The notes: generated from the letters alone by a model not told the origin. 7,700 nt of DNA from Planctomycetota bacterium (GCA_024278035.1 JAJRUA010000085.1:1-7700), one strand, 5' to 3'. Positions 1 to 6,638 are shown, counted from the stretch's first letter. Translations and numbers: made by a program.

Positions 1-178
1 CGTCGTGCCCCCTTTGAAAGGACTCGCACTTCGTGCTCGAAGGCAACAACGGCGGAGCTTCTTCGGATTTCCGCTCGCGCAGGACAACCCTTCGTGCTCC
101 CGCACCGGCTCCGGAAATTTCCCACTGAGCCTTCAGCTGGAATATCTTCCGAACCGGCCGCCACCTCCCAGGCTGTTC
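1..178. other. Non-coding stretch with small hairpins
   Basis: I see no credible gene here. Open frames on both strands are proline/arginine/glycine-rich and match no family I know. Small inverted repeats are present: GCAC/GTGC around TTC at 26-36, CGAAG (38-42) with CTTCG (61-65), CGGA/TCCG at 64-73, GTGC/GCAC at 94-105, and the 10-bp palindrome GGAAATTTCC at 113-122. The 10-mer CTTCGTGCTC occurs at 29-38 and again at 90-99. This could be the left part of the structured element that follows. The left boundary cannot be set because the window starts here. Confidence 0.4.
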
Positions 179-205
179 GCTTTTTCCCGCTTCGCGGGAG
201 AACGC
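179..205 (+). other. Hairpin with TTC triloop
   Basis: CCCGC (186-190) pairs with GCGGG (194-198) around the loop TTC. The stem extends outward through T185-A199, T184-G200 wobble, T183-A201 and T182-A202, then a T-C mismatch, then C180-G204 and G179-C205. The T-G pair is a wobble only when this strand is the folded one. Confidence 0.5.
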
Positions 206-234
206 TCACATGCCAAAAGCTTGCAGAAGCCCGA

Positions 235-280
235 CCGGGGCAAGGCCCGCCAACCAAGTTGGCACGCCTTGCAACCCCGG
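235..280. other. Long interrupted hairpin, 18 paired positions
   Basis: Three nested perfect 6-bp blocks: CCGGGG (235-240) with CCCCGG (275-280), CAAGGC (241-246) with GCCTTG (266-271), and GCCAAC (249-254) with GTTGGC (258-263). The apex is the triloop CAA (255-257). The stem is interrupted only by a CAA bulge (272-274) and a 2x2 internal loop (247-248 against 264-265). This is the longest inverted repeat in the window. It could be an RNA arm or a cruciform/origin site for the operon's DNA-binding proteins; the sequence alone does not decide. Confidence 0.6.
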
Positions 281-344
281 CCCGAGCTGCCCTGTCTCCT
301 GCTTCCCTTCGCGGCTGGACGCCCGCTTCGGGGCGCTCCGCATC

Positions 345-365
345 GTGTCGCCTGGACGGCGACAC
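345..365 (+). other. Perfect 8-bp hairpin, TGGAC loop
   Basis: GTGTCGCC (345-352) is exactly complementary to GGCGACAC (358-365) across the loop TGGAC (353-357). It is immediately followed by a second, shorter TGGAC hairpin at 367-379 (GCCC/GGGC). Confidence 0.6.
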
Positions 366-383
366 CGCCCTGGACGGGCTTCT

Positions 384-414
384 GCGGCAGCCCCGCTTGG
401 GCGGGCCGTGCCGC
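384..414 (+). other. Two-part hairpin, GCGGCA arm
   Basis: GCGGCA (384-389) pairs with TGCCGC (409-414). Inside it, CCCGC (392-396) pairs with GCGGG (401-405) around the loop TTGG, with a small internal loop between the stems. The same GCGGCA/TGCCGC arm pair occurs again at 544-549/570-575. Confidence 0.5.
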
Positions 415-415
415 C

Positions 416-432
416 GGGGCCTGAACGGCCCC
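416..432 (+). other. Perfect 6-bp hairpin, TGAAC loop
   Basis: GGGGCC (416-421) is exactly complementary to GGCCCC (427-432) around TGAAC (422-426). It is the A-variant of the TGRAC loop family. Confidence 0.55.
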
Positions 433-453
433 TTTGTCCGAACCGGCTGAGCC

Positions 454-482
454 GGCCGAGCCGACTGGGGTCGGCTGCGGCC
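454..482 (+). other. 12-bp hairpin with one bulge
   Basis: AGCCGAC (459-465) pairs perfectly with GTCGGCT (470-476) around TGGG. The stem extends with GGCCG (454-458) to CGGCC (478-482), leaving G477 bulged. It shares bases 454-455 with an alternative hairpin at 443-455 (CCGGC/GCCGG, loop TGA), so the two compete at their border. Confidence 0.5.
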
Positions 483-520
483 ACTTTTGGGTCCTCCGCT
501 TGAACGCTCCGGCCCTTTTC

Positions 521-541
521 GGGCGGCCTGGACGGCCGCCC
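521..541 (+). other. Perfect 8-bp hairpin, TGGAC loop
   Basis: GGGCGGCC (521-528) is exactly complementary to GGCCGCCC (534-541) around TGGAC (529-533). Stem length and loop match the hairpin at 345-365, but the stem sequence is different. GGGC (521-524) can instead pair with GCCC at 512-515. Confidence 0.6.
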
Positions 542-543
542 TC

Positions 544-583
544 GCGGCACCCGACATGGCACCACATCCTGCCGCTCCGGGTG
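544..583 (+). other. Candidate pseudoknot or alternative stems
   Basis: GCGGCA (544-549) can pair with TGCCGC (570-575), and CACCCG (548-553) with CGGGTG (578-583). The stems interleave and overlap by two bases (548-549). They are therefore either a pseudoknot with a shortened first stem (GCGG/CCGC) or two mutually exclusive hairpins. With no nucleotide left for the first crossing loop, the alternative-stem reading is at least as likely. Confidence 0.35.
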
Positions 584-628
584 AGCTTTCTGGTGCTCTG
601 TTTTCCTTGCTAAGCCTTGGCAAACAGC

Positions 629-658
629 ACACTTACGCTCCTTGGGGCGTCCAAGTGT
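629..658 (+). other. 12-bp hairpin closing the structured region
   Basis: ACACTT (629-634) pairs with AAGTGT (653-658), and ACGCTC (635-640) pairs with GGGCGT (645-650) around CTTG, with CC (651-652) bulged. The T639-G646 pair is a wobble only on the + strand. The left arm competes for 629-630 with an upstream stem (GTG 593-595 with CAC 628-630, CTGTTT 598-603 with AAACAG 622-627). Confidence 0.5.
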
Positions 659-710
659 CAGCTATGAGAATGGCGCGACACTCGGGTCTACTAAACCGAC
701 AAATCCTCGC

Positions 711-716
711 TAAAAT
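711..716 (+). promoter_or_regulatory. Weak -10-like hexamer before the operon
   Basis: TAAAAT lies 33 bases before the chosen start of the first operon gene, in an AT-rich patch unlike the GC-rich DNA upstream. No convincing -35 hexamer is found at the usual spacing. It is only a guess that the operon promoter lies here, downstream of the structured region. Confidence 0.18.
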
Positions 717-749
717 ATGTTCATTCACCGTTCTTGCTTGCGACGCCCC

Positions 750-1391
750 ATGACCACATTACAGCCGCGAGACAATGAGATCCTCAGCGCTCTTACGCTC
801 AAGGTACGACTGTTTTCACTTGATCAGATGGCAGATGCTTGGTGGACCGCCACGCGCTCGGGCCGCGACAATGCTCGAAAACGCATGTCAGCACTTGTTC
901 GCCTTGGCCTTCTCGTACGTGTTCACCCTCTGGCCAGGCCACTATCCGATCTGCACGCGCCACTTGTGCGTTGGGCTCCGAAGGAGAAGGCTCCGGATTT
1001 CACCGCCTTGGCCTGGCTGCTCGAATCGCGCAACAACACCGCTCCATGTCGCACCACGTGCTATATCGCATCACGCCGAGCCGCATCGCTTTTCGGCGGC
1101 GCCGCGCAAGGTGAACTCAAGCATGACTACCAGGCCACGCACGACCTCGGCCTGGCGGCCGTGTACCTTCATTTTCGAAGGCACCTTCCCGAGCGCGAAT
1201 CGAAATGGATCGGCGAGGATCTCCTGCGACCACACTACCGAAGAAAAAAACTGCCGGACGCGGTGCTTGCCGTGGCTCCTTCCGCCGCGCCCGAATTGGT
1301 TATCGAATTTGGCGGTGCCTATGACCGCCGACGTCTTGATGCTTTCCACCGGGATTGTGCCAACAAACAACTTGCTTATGAAATCTGGTAA
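750..1391 (+). CDS. Replication-relaxation-type winged-helix protein, 213 aa
   Basis: Probable DNA-binding protein of the replication-relaxation (MobC-like) type found on plasmids and conjugative elements, where members are linked to opening supercoiled DNA for replication or transfer. The N-terminus (residues 1-65) reads as a winged helix, opening with TLQPRDNEILSAL and followed by a recognition-helix-like stretch around 38-55 (GRDNARKRMSALVRLGLL). Residues 123-145 contain HDYQATHDLGLAAV, typical of the family middle. The end, LPDAVLAV (168-175) and ELVIEF (182-187), resembles the PD...E core of a nuclease-like fold but shows no clear catalytic lysine. ATG 750 is chosen because the family-like sequence starts there; an in-frame ATG at 717 would add 11 atypical residues. 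Neither start has a clear Shine-Dalgarno sequence. First gene of the operon. The family call comes from remembered pattern, not a search. Confidence 0.72.
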   Translation: MTTLQPRDNEILSALTLKVRLFSLDQMADAWWTATRSGRDNARKRMSALVRLGLLVRVHPLARPLSDLHAPLVRWAPKEKAPDFTALAWLLESRNNTAPCRTTCYIASRRAASLFGGAAQGELKHDYQATHDLGLAAVYLHFRRHLPERESKWIGEDLLRPHYRRKKLPDAVLAVAPSAAPELVIEFGGAYDRRRLDAFHRDCANKQLAYEIW

Positions 1392-1394
1392 TTG

Positions 1395-2102
1395 ATGAAC
1401 GAAAAACCCAAACGGATTCGTCTCGGTGAACGCGACTACGATATTTTCGAGCACTTGCTTAAGTACCGTATGACCACCCGCGAAGTCCTCCACAAGTTGT
1501 TTTTTGACGACAGCGATCCCAATGCCGTCACAAAAGTTACTTCGCGATTGGTTCGCCACGGTTACCTCAACAGGCACACTCTCTATGAGCCCCGGACCTA
1601 TTTCACCTTGGGCATCCAAACGGTTTCCCTTTTTGGCATAAGCCCGAAGAAAACACGAGCGCTCGGCACTCAGTCCTTGCCTCAGCAACTGGGAATCCTC
1701 AATTATTGTTGCCTTTCGGAAACTCCTCGCGAACGCCTCCGAATTGCCGATGTGCAGCGTCAATACCCGACCATCATCGCTAAGAAAGTCGACTCCAGTT
1801 CTTACTACATCGACTACGACGGCAAAACCACGCGCTTGGCACTGATGCGCGTCGATCTCGGCGGCCCCCCGGCCCACGTCCTCCGAAAATGTCGCAGCGA
1901 TATCGCCGTTCGCCAGAATCATCCACCGCTTCGCGAGCTGATCGAAACCCATCGTTTCCTGATTGCAATTATCACCGCCCATGAAGAGAAGAAGACCATG
2001 ATCGAACATGCCCTGCGCCGGCATACCTGGCCGATCCAGTTTCGCGTGGAAGTGGTCGCCGATCTTGCACATCTTCTGACACGTCCCGGGGCAACCCAAT
2101 GA
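1395..2102 (+). CDS. Second replication-relaxation-type winged-helix protein, 235 aa
   Basis: Likely a diverged relative or partner of the preceding protein. Residues 9-75 form a winged-helix pattern: RLGERDYDIFEHLLKYRMTT, then a helix around NAVTKVTSRLVRHGYL and a wing ending YFTLG. The C-terminal half carries two hydrophobic strands, TRLALMRVDLGG (146-157) and RFLIAIITAHEE (187-198), in the order seen in replication-relaxation proteins. Residues 137-143 (YYIDYDG) precede them. No nuclease triad is evident. It begins 3 bp after the stop of the previous gene; an in-frame TTG at 1392 adjoins the ATG, which is preferred. Its stop overlaps the next start in ATGA. Two tandem genes of this type suggest a heterodimer or two different DNA sites, which is inference. 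Confidence 0.68.
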   Translation: MNEKPKRIRLGERDYDIFEHLLKYRMTTREVLHKLFFDDSDPNAVTKVTSRLVRHGYLNRHTLYEPRTYFTLGIQTVSLFGISPKKTRALGTQSLPQQLGILNYCCLSETPRERLRIADVQRQYPTIIAKKVDSSSYYIDYDGKTTRLALMRVDLGGPPAHVLRKCRSDIAVRQNHPPLRELIETHRFLIAIITAHEEKKTMIEHALRRHTWPIQFRVEVVADLAHLLTRPGATQ

Positions 2103-5100
2103 GACGATCCTTTTTTCCCTACGACCGCTGGATAGAAACGCGACGACATTGGCCTGATACGGCCGAGCAGTCGACCGAAAACCCGCTTCAGGAAGACCGC
2201 CTGCCGGACTCCTCTGCAATCGAGCTCGAATACGCCGCCATACAATACACGCCCAAGCAGAACTTTCGCTTCTCGCTTAAGCAATTCGCTATTGCGGCTT
2301 TGTTTTGCATCCAGTTCTTCGTGTATGAGCATATTTTCAATTTCATTTTCATGTGGGTGCACTGCATCCTCACCACGGCCTCTCTTGCAGCCTTTCTGTT
2401 CGCTGCTTCCACCAAGCCCCGAGGGTTCTGGCTTTGGGCCGTCATTTTCCTCCTGTTTCCGCCAATCGTTCTCCTATCCTTCTCGTTTCGGGACCCCTCG
2501 TTCAGTTTATTGATTGCCGCGCTAACCGCCCTTTATCTGGCGGATCAATTCGCCAAACACCATTTTTTCCTGCACACCACCGTCCCTGTTCCCGCAAGCA
2601 CCGCCAAGACTCTTCGCTTTCTCTGGTGGTTCCGGTTTTTCCCTCTGTTCAACAAACCCGCTGGATTCGAGTTCTACGGTCTGCCATTCTTCATAGTCGT
2701 CTATCTTTTTCTTCACATGCTGGCTCTCTTGCCAAAAGTACAAACCGGCCACTATTTGATATCCCTATCGGTTTTTCTGCCAGCTATGGCCGTTCTGCCC
2801 CTAAGTCCTTTTTTCATTGAACCTGTTGTTGCTTTCTTATCCAAACGGCCGTACATCGGTCCGCTGCGAACCCTCCGACACTTCTACTACGCCGTAATCA
2901 GTTGGTTTACGTACAATCGACGTATGATCCGCTATCCCGGAACATTTCAAAGTCCGGCGGGAACTTCACGAGCCCGTTGCTGGATGGCAATCGCCTGCAT
3001 CGCCCTTTTTTCATCCGGTGTGACCTCCTTTTTCAGTCGGCACCGCGACCGCATTCGCACGACACCTCCCAGTCCCCAGGTTTACGACAAACAGGGCAAC
3101 CTCGTTTGGCCCATACCCAAGCAACCGATACAGCCGGAGCACGAACTCACCTGGCAGCAACGAATCAGCAGACACAGGTACCGCCGCGAGAAAATCGCCG
3201 CAGGCGAGGAAGATCCTTTTCCCGAAAATACACCCCCACCACCCGAGAACGTCCAAAACATCCAATTGGAGCCCTATCAAACGGCCCTATTCGAAAGGAT
3301 GTCGCCGGAAGAGAAAAATAGGTATCTCAAGCACCTCGCCACCCGCGACTTACCGCCTCCCGAGGTCGATATCTGGGCTCCCTTGGTACGCATGACCGAT
3401 GAGGCCGATATCGACTCTCCTATGTGGCGTCTGTCCGCATACATCATTTATGCAGCCGATTACCTTTCCATTGTTCCGTATTTCATTATCTCACTCGTTT
3501 TTCCCCCTGTGCTGATGCTGAGCTGCATTTTTGTCGTCACCGCTCGAAGCATCGCCTACGCCGGGGAAAACTTCGGCTCCCACCTTCCAGTCCAAGAAGC
3601 CAACAATCCGGCACTCTCCGGCACTGTTGCACGAATGCGCGCATCCCAAGACGCCCGGGAACGCGAATCCCTGTTTCTCGGCACCAATGCCTACGACGGT
3701 ATGCCCGTCATCGTTCCACGCTCGGTTTTTAATGAACATGCCCATCTGCTGGGCGATTCAGGTTCCGGAAAAACCTCGCTCGGCATGACCACGCTCATCA
3801 ATCAGCTGATTCAATTCGGCGATTCTTCCCTCGTGGTCATCGACCTCGAGGCCGACGACTTAGCGCTTTTCGAGGCTACCCGAGAAGCGGCCGAACAAGT
3901 CGATGCAAAACTCAAAGCGCACAACCCCGACGCTCGATACCCGTTTCGTTGGTTTACCAACGAAATGCACCGCTCGACTTACGCCTTCAACATCCTCACC
4001 CAGACCTGCTTCGAGTCCCTTACACCTTACCAGCGAGCCGATATCCTGACGCTCGCCATGGGGCTTCAATACGGCACGGACTATGGCCGGGCTTATTTTG
4101 CTGATGCCAACATCGAAATGCTTCATCAGGCCTTGGCGGAAAACCCATTTGTATCGTCTTTTATCGAACTCAATCAAATCCTCTCCCGGCGGCAATCCCT
4201 GCGCATGACATCCGAGCTTCGCCGAGCCGCTTCCCACCTGCACGCTGTTATCAGCCGCTTGGCAAGCTGTCAGCCGATTAACGCCGTCAATCCCAGCGAG
4301 CACCCCGAGTCGGTTCTCGAAAACGCCATCGACCTTGTCGATGTATTCATGACTCCGCAGGTGCTCTATTTCCATTTACCCTCGCTTGTGGGCACCACTT
4401 CAAGCGCTGAAATCGCTCGCTTCGTCGTGCATTTGCTTCTTGCTTCTTCGAAAACCGTGGGCCCCAAGCGAAAACAGGTCTATCTGTTTATCGACGAGTT
4501 CCAACGCATTACGGCCGCGAACCTGGAAATCATCCTTCAGACTGCCCGGAGCATGAACGTGGGCGTGATCCTCGCCAATCAAACCATGTCCGATCTTAAG
4601 CAACCCGGTGTGGACCTGGTCTCCGCTGTCGAAGCAAACACACGCTACCGCCAAATATTCGCCGCATCCGATCTTGCCGCCTTGCGGCAAATCGTCGAAA
4701 GCTCCGGCGAAACCATCATTCACAGCCGAGCTTGGACCGAATACCTCGGCGCCATAGGTGTCTTTGGCGGTGGATGGGGACGTACCTACGCAGAGACGAT
4801 TTCCCCCAGGCTTCGGGCAAACGACGTCATTCTCGCATCCGACCACCCCCTGCAAAGCATCCTTTACATCCGCCGTGGAAAAGACTTCGCCCAGTTCGGC
4901 GGTTTTCCATTCGTGCTGACTTCAAGCCATAGCGTGGATCAAGAGGTGTACGAGCGCCGAAAAAACGCTTCGTGGCCAGAAGGAGGTGAGGGAACTCTTT
5001 GTCCGACTCAACCAGGAACTCCTCCACCGAAATCACCCTCTTCGGTCCTTGCACAATGCGGTGCCGATCCCATTCTTGAAGACACGCCCGCGACCGATTC

Positions 5101-5341
5101 TCCGCAGGTCCCATCTCAGTCTGTCAGTGACCTTGGCGAAGACGCTACCGACGACAAAACACGCCCGAATGCAGCCCCTTCACGCACTTCCTCCGAACAA
5201 CCCGACGATCCTTTGGACCAAGGCTGGAAGGAAGTGCAAACTCGCCGCAAGCAACAGAAACGTAAGAAACGCCCCCAAGACAAATATCGAAAACAAGATT
5301 CCCCATCTTCCGACTCGGAAAAAGGAACATCCAATGACTGA
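2099..5341 (+). CDS. Type IV coupling protein (VirD4/TraD-type ATPase), 1080 aa
   Basis: Membrane-anchored hexameric-type DNA-pumping ATPase of the coupling-protein superfamily, which brings DNA or a relaxosome to a secretion channel. The Walker A motif is GDSGSGKTS at 552-560 (K558). Walker B is VYLFIDEF at 794-801 (D799, E800), followed by the conserved arginine-containing helix LQTARSMNVG (R817) and the NQT segment at 827-829. The N-terminal 490 residues are unusual: hydrophobic segments near 64-104 (probably two), 110-130, 135-150, 195-213, 218-246, 296-313 and 447-482 (probably two), with a charged, proline-rich loop of about 130 residues (313-445). Classical members have about two membrane segments and 600-700 residues. 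The tail from about 955 is polar, with a basic patch (RRKQQKRKKRPQDK) near 1050. It overlaps its neighbours by 4 and 8 bp. An FtsK/HerA-like translocase is the alternative reading. Confidence 0.85.
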   Translation: MRRSFFPYDRWIETRRHWPDTAEQSTENPLQEDRLPDSSAIELEYAAIQYTPKQNFRFSLKQFAIAALFCIQFFVYEHIFNFIFMWVHCILTTASLAAFLFAASTKPRGFWLWAVIFLLFPPIVLLSFSFRDPSFSLLIAALTALYLADQFAKHHFFLHTTVPVPASTAKTLRFLWWFRFFPLFNKPAGFEFYGLPFFIVVYLFLHMLALLPKVQTGHYLISLSVFLPAMAVLPLSPFFIEPVVAFLSKRPYIGPLRTLRHFYYAVISWFTYNRRMIRYPGTFQSPAGTSRARCWMAIACIALFSSGVTSFFSRHRDRIRTTPPSPQVYDKQGNLVWPIPKQPIQPEHELTWQQRISRHRYRREKIAAGEEDPFPENTPPPPENVQNIQLEPYQTALFERMSPEEKNRYLKHLATRDLPPPEVDIWAPLVRMTDEADIDSPMWRLSAYIIYAADYLSIVPYFIISLVFPPVLMLSCIFVVTARSIAYAGENFGSHLPVQEANNPALSGTVARMRASQDARERESLFLGTNAYDGMPVIVPRSVFNEHAHLLGDSGSGKTSLGMTTLINQLIQFGDSSLVVIDLEADDLALFEATREAAEQVDAKLKAHNPDARYPFRWFTNEMHRSTYAFNILTQTCFESLTPYQRADILTLAMGLQYGTDYGRAYFADANIEMLHQALAENPFVSSFIELNQILSRRQSLRMTSELRRAASHLHAVISRLASCQPINAVNPSEHPESVLENAIDLVDVFMTPQVLYFHLPSLVGTTSSAEIARFVVHLLLASSKTVGPKRKQVYLFIDEFQRITAANLEIILQTARSMNVGVILANQTMSDLKQPGVDLVSAVEANTRYRQIFAASDLAALRQIVESSGETIIHSRAWTEYLGAIGVFGGGWGRTYAETISPRLRANDVILASDHPLQSILYIRRGKDFAQFGGFPFVLTSSHSVDQEVYERRKNASWPEGGEGTLCPTQPGTPPPKSPSSVLAQCGADPILEDTPATDSPQVPSQSVSDLGEDATDDKTRPNAAPSRTSSEQPDDPLDQGWKEVQTRRKQQKRKKRPQDKYRKQDSPSSDSEKGTSND
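5322..5326 (+). promoter_or_regulatory. Ribosome binding site for the coiled-coil gene
   Basis: AAGGA lies 7 bases before ATG 5334, inside the end of the coupling-protein gene. It supports this internal start over the much longer open frame that extends upstream to 4986. Confidence 0.6.
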
Positions 5342-6638
5342 AAACACTCCCCGTGACACGCCTGACCAACACGTCGCCGCCATCAGCAAGGAACGACTCT
5401 TATTGCTCACCGGTATCATTGTGCTCGGCGTCATACTCGCGTATTTCTACACCAGCTCCAATTCGACCAACAACGCTCTCCGGCAGCAGAATATTCAGCT
5501 CAAGAAAAACGTGGAAAACACCAAGGCACTTCTTGCCGAGCTCCAGCAAGCCAAGCTTCAACGCATTCAAGAACAAGCCGCCAACAAAACCATTGTCGAT
5601 CAACGCCTTTCCGAGCTCGATGATGCAGAGCAAAAACTCCAAGACCTCCGAAGTGAAATCAAAACATACCTTTCCACTGAGGCTGATTTGCATAACGGGC
5701 CGCTCGGGCGCCGCATTGCTACCAACCCCGATGCACTTCGGCAATACCGTGCACTCGCACCCGATACCAAGCCCGATGCCTTGCTTCCCGACAAGCTCAA
5801 GGCGCGCCTCGACGTGCTCAGGCAACCCCTGCTTCAGTCAGTTGCTGCCAACACCAAATCCTTCAAGCTTGCTCCCATGTTTGAACAGACTCTCCACGAT
5901 ATTCAAGTACAAATCAGCGACACCCTGGTTGAGGTTCGAACCAGAAACGCCCAACTCCAGGCCATCATCGCTCAAGCCCCCTCCACACCAGCTCCGGATG
6001 CGCTCTCACTCGATGCCGCGCTTGAGAAACTTGAGCAAGAAGAGACGATCAAGCAGAACAAACGAGTTGTCGAAGAAGTTGCCAAGGTTCGGGAAGAGTT
6101 CACGAGAAAGCTCGCCGAGCAAATCGCTGAAACCGAACGTTTGAAGAAGCAGCTCGATTTGGAAATCGACAAACGTAAGCGAGAACTCGCCCTGCAAGAA
6201 AAACAGCAGGCAATCCAAGACCTTGCAACCAAAGAACAAATCGGAAAAAAGCAACATGAAATGAAAGCTGCTCGCGAGAAACTCCTGCGCGACTTCGCGC
6301 ACGACCTTTCCGAAATCAAATCGCTCCTCAAGCCGTTCATCACGCCCGGACGTTTTCAGCCAAACGGACACATCCTCCAACTCTCCACAAAGACTGAGCC
6401 GATTTCCCTTTCCAAGCTAAACGGAGCGGGCGTTCTCGCTCCAACGGTGCTTGCTCAGCAAAAACTGTGGGGGCTCATTTCCGCAAACCGCGCTGACGAG
6501 CGTCCTTTGGGCGCTTTTCCGCCTTATGTAGGCGGTTACCAGAACTGGGTCAATACCCAGCAAACCATCGCACGTGCCCAGGAGCTTCTTATCAAGTACG
6601 GCGAGCTGATGGTGGAAAAAGGGATGCTCGCCCCGTAA
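5334..6638 (+). CDS. One-pass membrane protein with long coiled coils, 434 aa
   Basis: Function not recognised. A short polar N-terminus (1-19) precedes one strong membrane segment at about 20-40 (LLLLTGIIVLGVILAYF). A coiled coil of about 55 residues follows (47-102). A less regular region of 105-225 is followed by a long, highly charged Glu/Lys/Gln coiled coil at about 227-333. The C-terminal domain of about 100 residues has few charges and contains GAFPPYVGGYQNW, with no known motif. Most of the protein is probably outside the inner membrane, as in envelope-spanning secretion-channel components. The start overlaps the coupling-protein stop by 8 bp and has AAGGA upstream, so it is likely translationally coupled and a physical partner of the ATPase (inference). 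Structural analogies such as VirB10- or TolA-like spanning proteins are shape only, not sequence. Confidence 0.7.
   Translation: MTENTPRDTPDQHVAAISKERLLLLTGIIVLGVILAYFYTSSNSTNNALRQQNIQLKKNVENTKALLAELQQAKLQRIQEQAANKTIVDQRLSELDDAEQKLQDLRSEIKTYLSTEADLHNGPLGRRIATNPDALRQYRALAPDTKPDALLPDKLKARLDVLRQPLLQSVAANTKSFKLAPMFEQTLHDIQVQISDTLVEVRTRNAQLQAIIAQAPSTPAPDALSLDAALEKLEQEETIKQNKRVVEEVAKVREEFTRKLAEQIAETERLKKQLDLEIDKRKRELALQEKQQAIQDLATKEQIGKKQHEMKAAREKLLRDFAHDLSEIKSLLKPFITPGRFQPNGHILQLSTKTEPISLSKLNGAGVLAPTVLAQQKLWGLISANRADERPLGAFPPYVGGYQNWVNTQQTIARAQELLIKYGELMVEKGMLAP

Larger units (their letters stand above)
315..534 (+). repeat. Dispersed CTGRACG loop motif, six copies
   Basis: The heptamer CTGGACG occurs at 315-321, 352-358, 370-376 and 528-534. 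CTGAACG occurs at 421-427 and the variant TTGAACG at 500-506. In four copies the central TGRAC is the loop of a perfect stem whose sequence differs each time: 8 bp at 345-365, 4 bp at 367-379, 6 bp at 416-432 and 8 bp at 521-541. Copy 1 has a 3-bp stem, and the 500-506 copy has no good stem. Constant loop with variable complementary stem is what selection on structure produces, rather than simple duplication. Confidence 0.6.
179..658 (+). ncRNA. Candidate large structured RNA or single-strand DNA element
   Basis: About 480 bases with almost continuous hairpin potential and no convincing ORF. Hairpins in order: 179-205, 219-230, 235-280, 320-335, 345-365, 367-379, 384-414, 416-432, 443-455 or alternatively 454-482, 521-541, 544-583 (pseudoknot-like), 593-630 and 629-658. 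Several are perfect stems of 6 to 8 bp with tight 3-5 nt loops. Two stems need a T-G pair on this strand (T184-G200 and T639-G646), which would be A-C mismatches on the other strand; this weakly favours + strand RNA. The element ends about 90 bp before the first operon gene, so it may be a separate RNA, a long leader or an origin-like region. High GC content inflates chance pairing. No known RNA family is recognised. Confidence 0.42.

Noticed and set aside
29..99. Direct 10-mer repeat CTTCGTGCTC as an iteron or att site
   Set aside because: There are only two copies with no periodic third one and no integrase or initiator gene in view.
5..567. Overlapping open frames on both strands in the structured region
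   Set aside because: Products are Pro/Arg/Gly/Ala-rich with no domain pattern and no ribosome sites. They follow from GC-rich inverted repeats.
1071..2219. 382-codon minus-strand open frame antisense to the two winged-helix genes
   Set aside because: The + strand frames give family-like sequence and operon spacing, while the antisense product matches nothing I recognise. Long antisense frames are expected in GC-rich DNA.
4986..5333. Upstream extension of the coiled-coil gene's reading frame
   Set aside because: It overlaps the polar tail of the coupling ATPase out of frame. AAGGA before ATG 5334 and the membrane segment near that start support the shorter protein.
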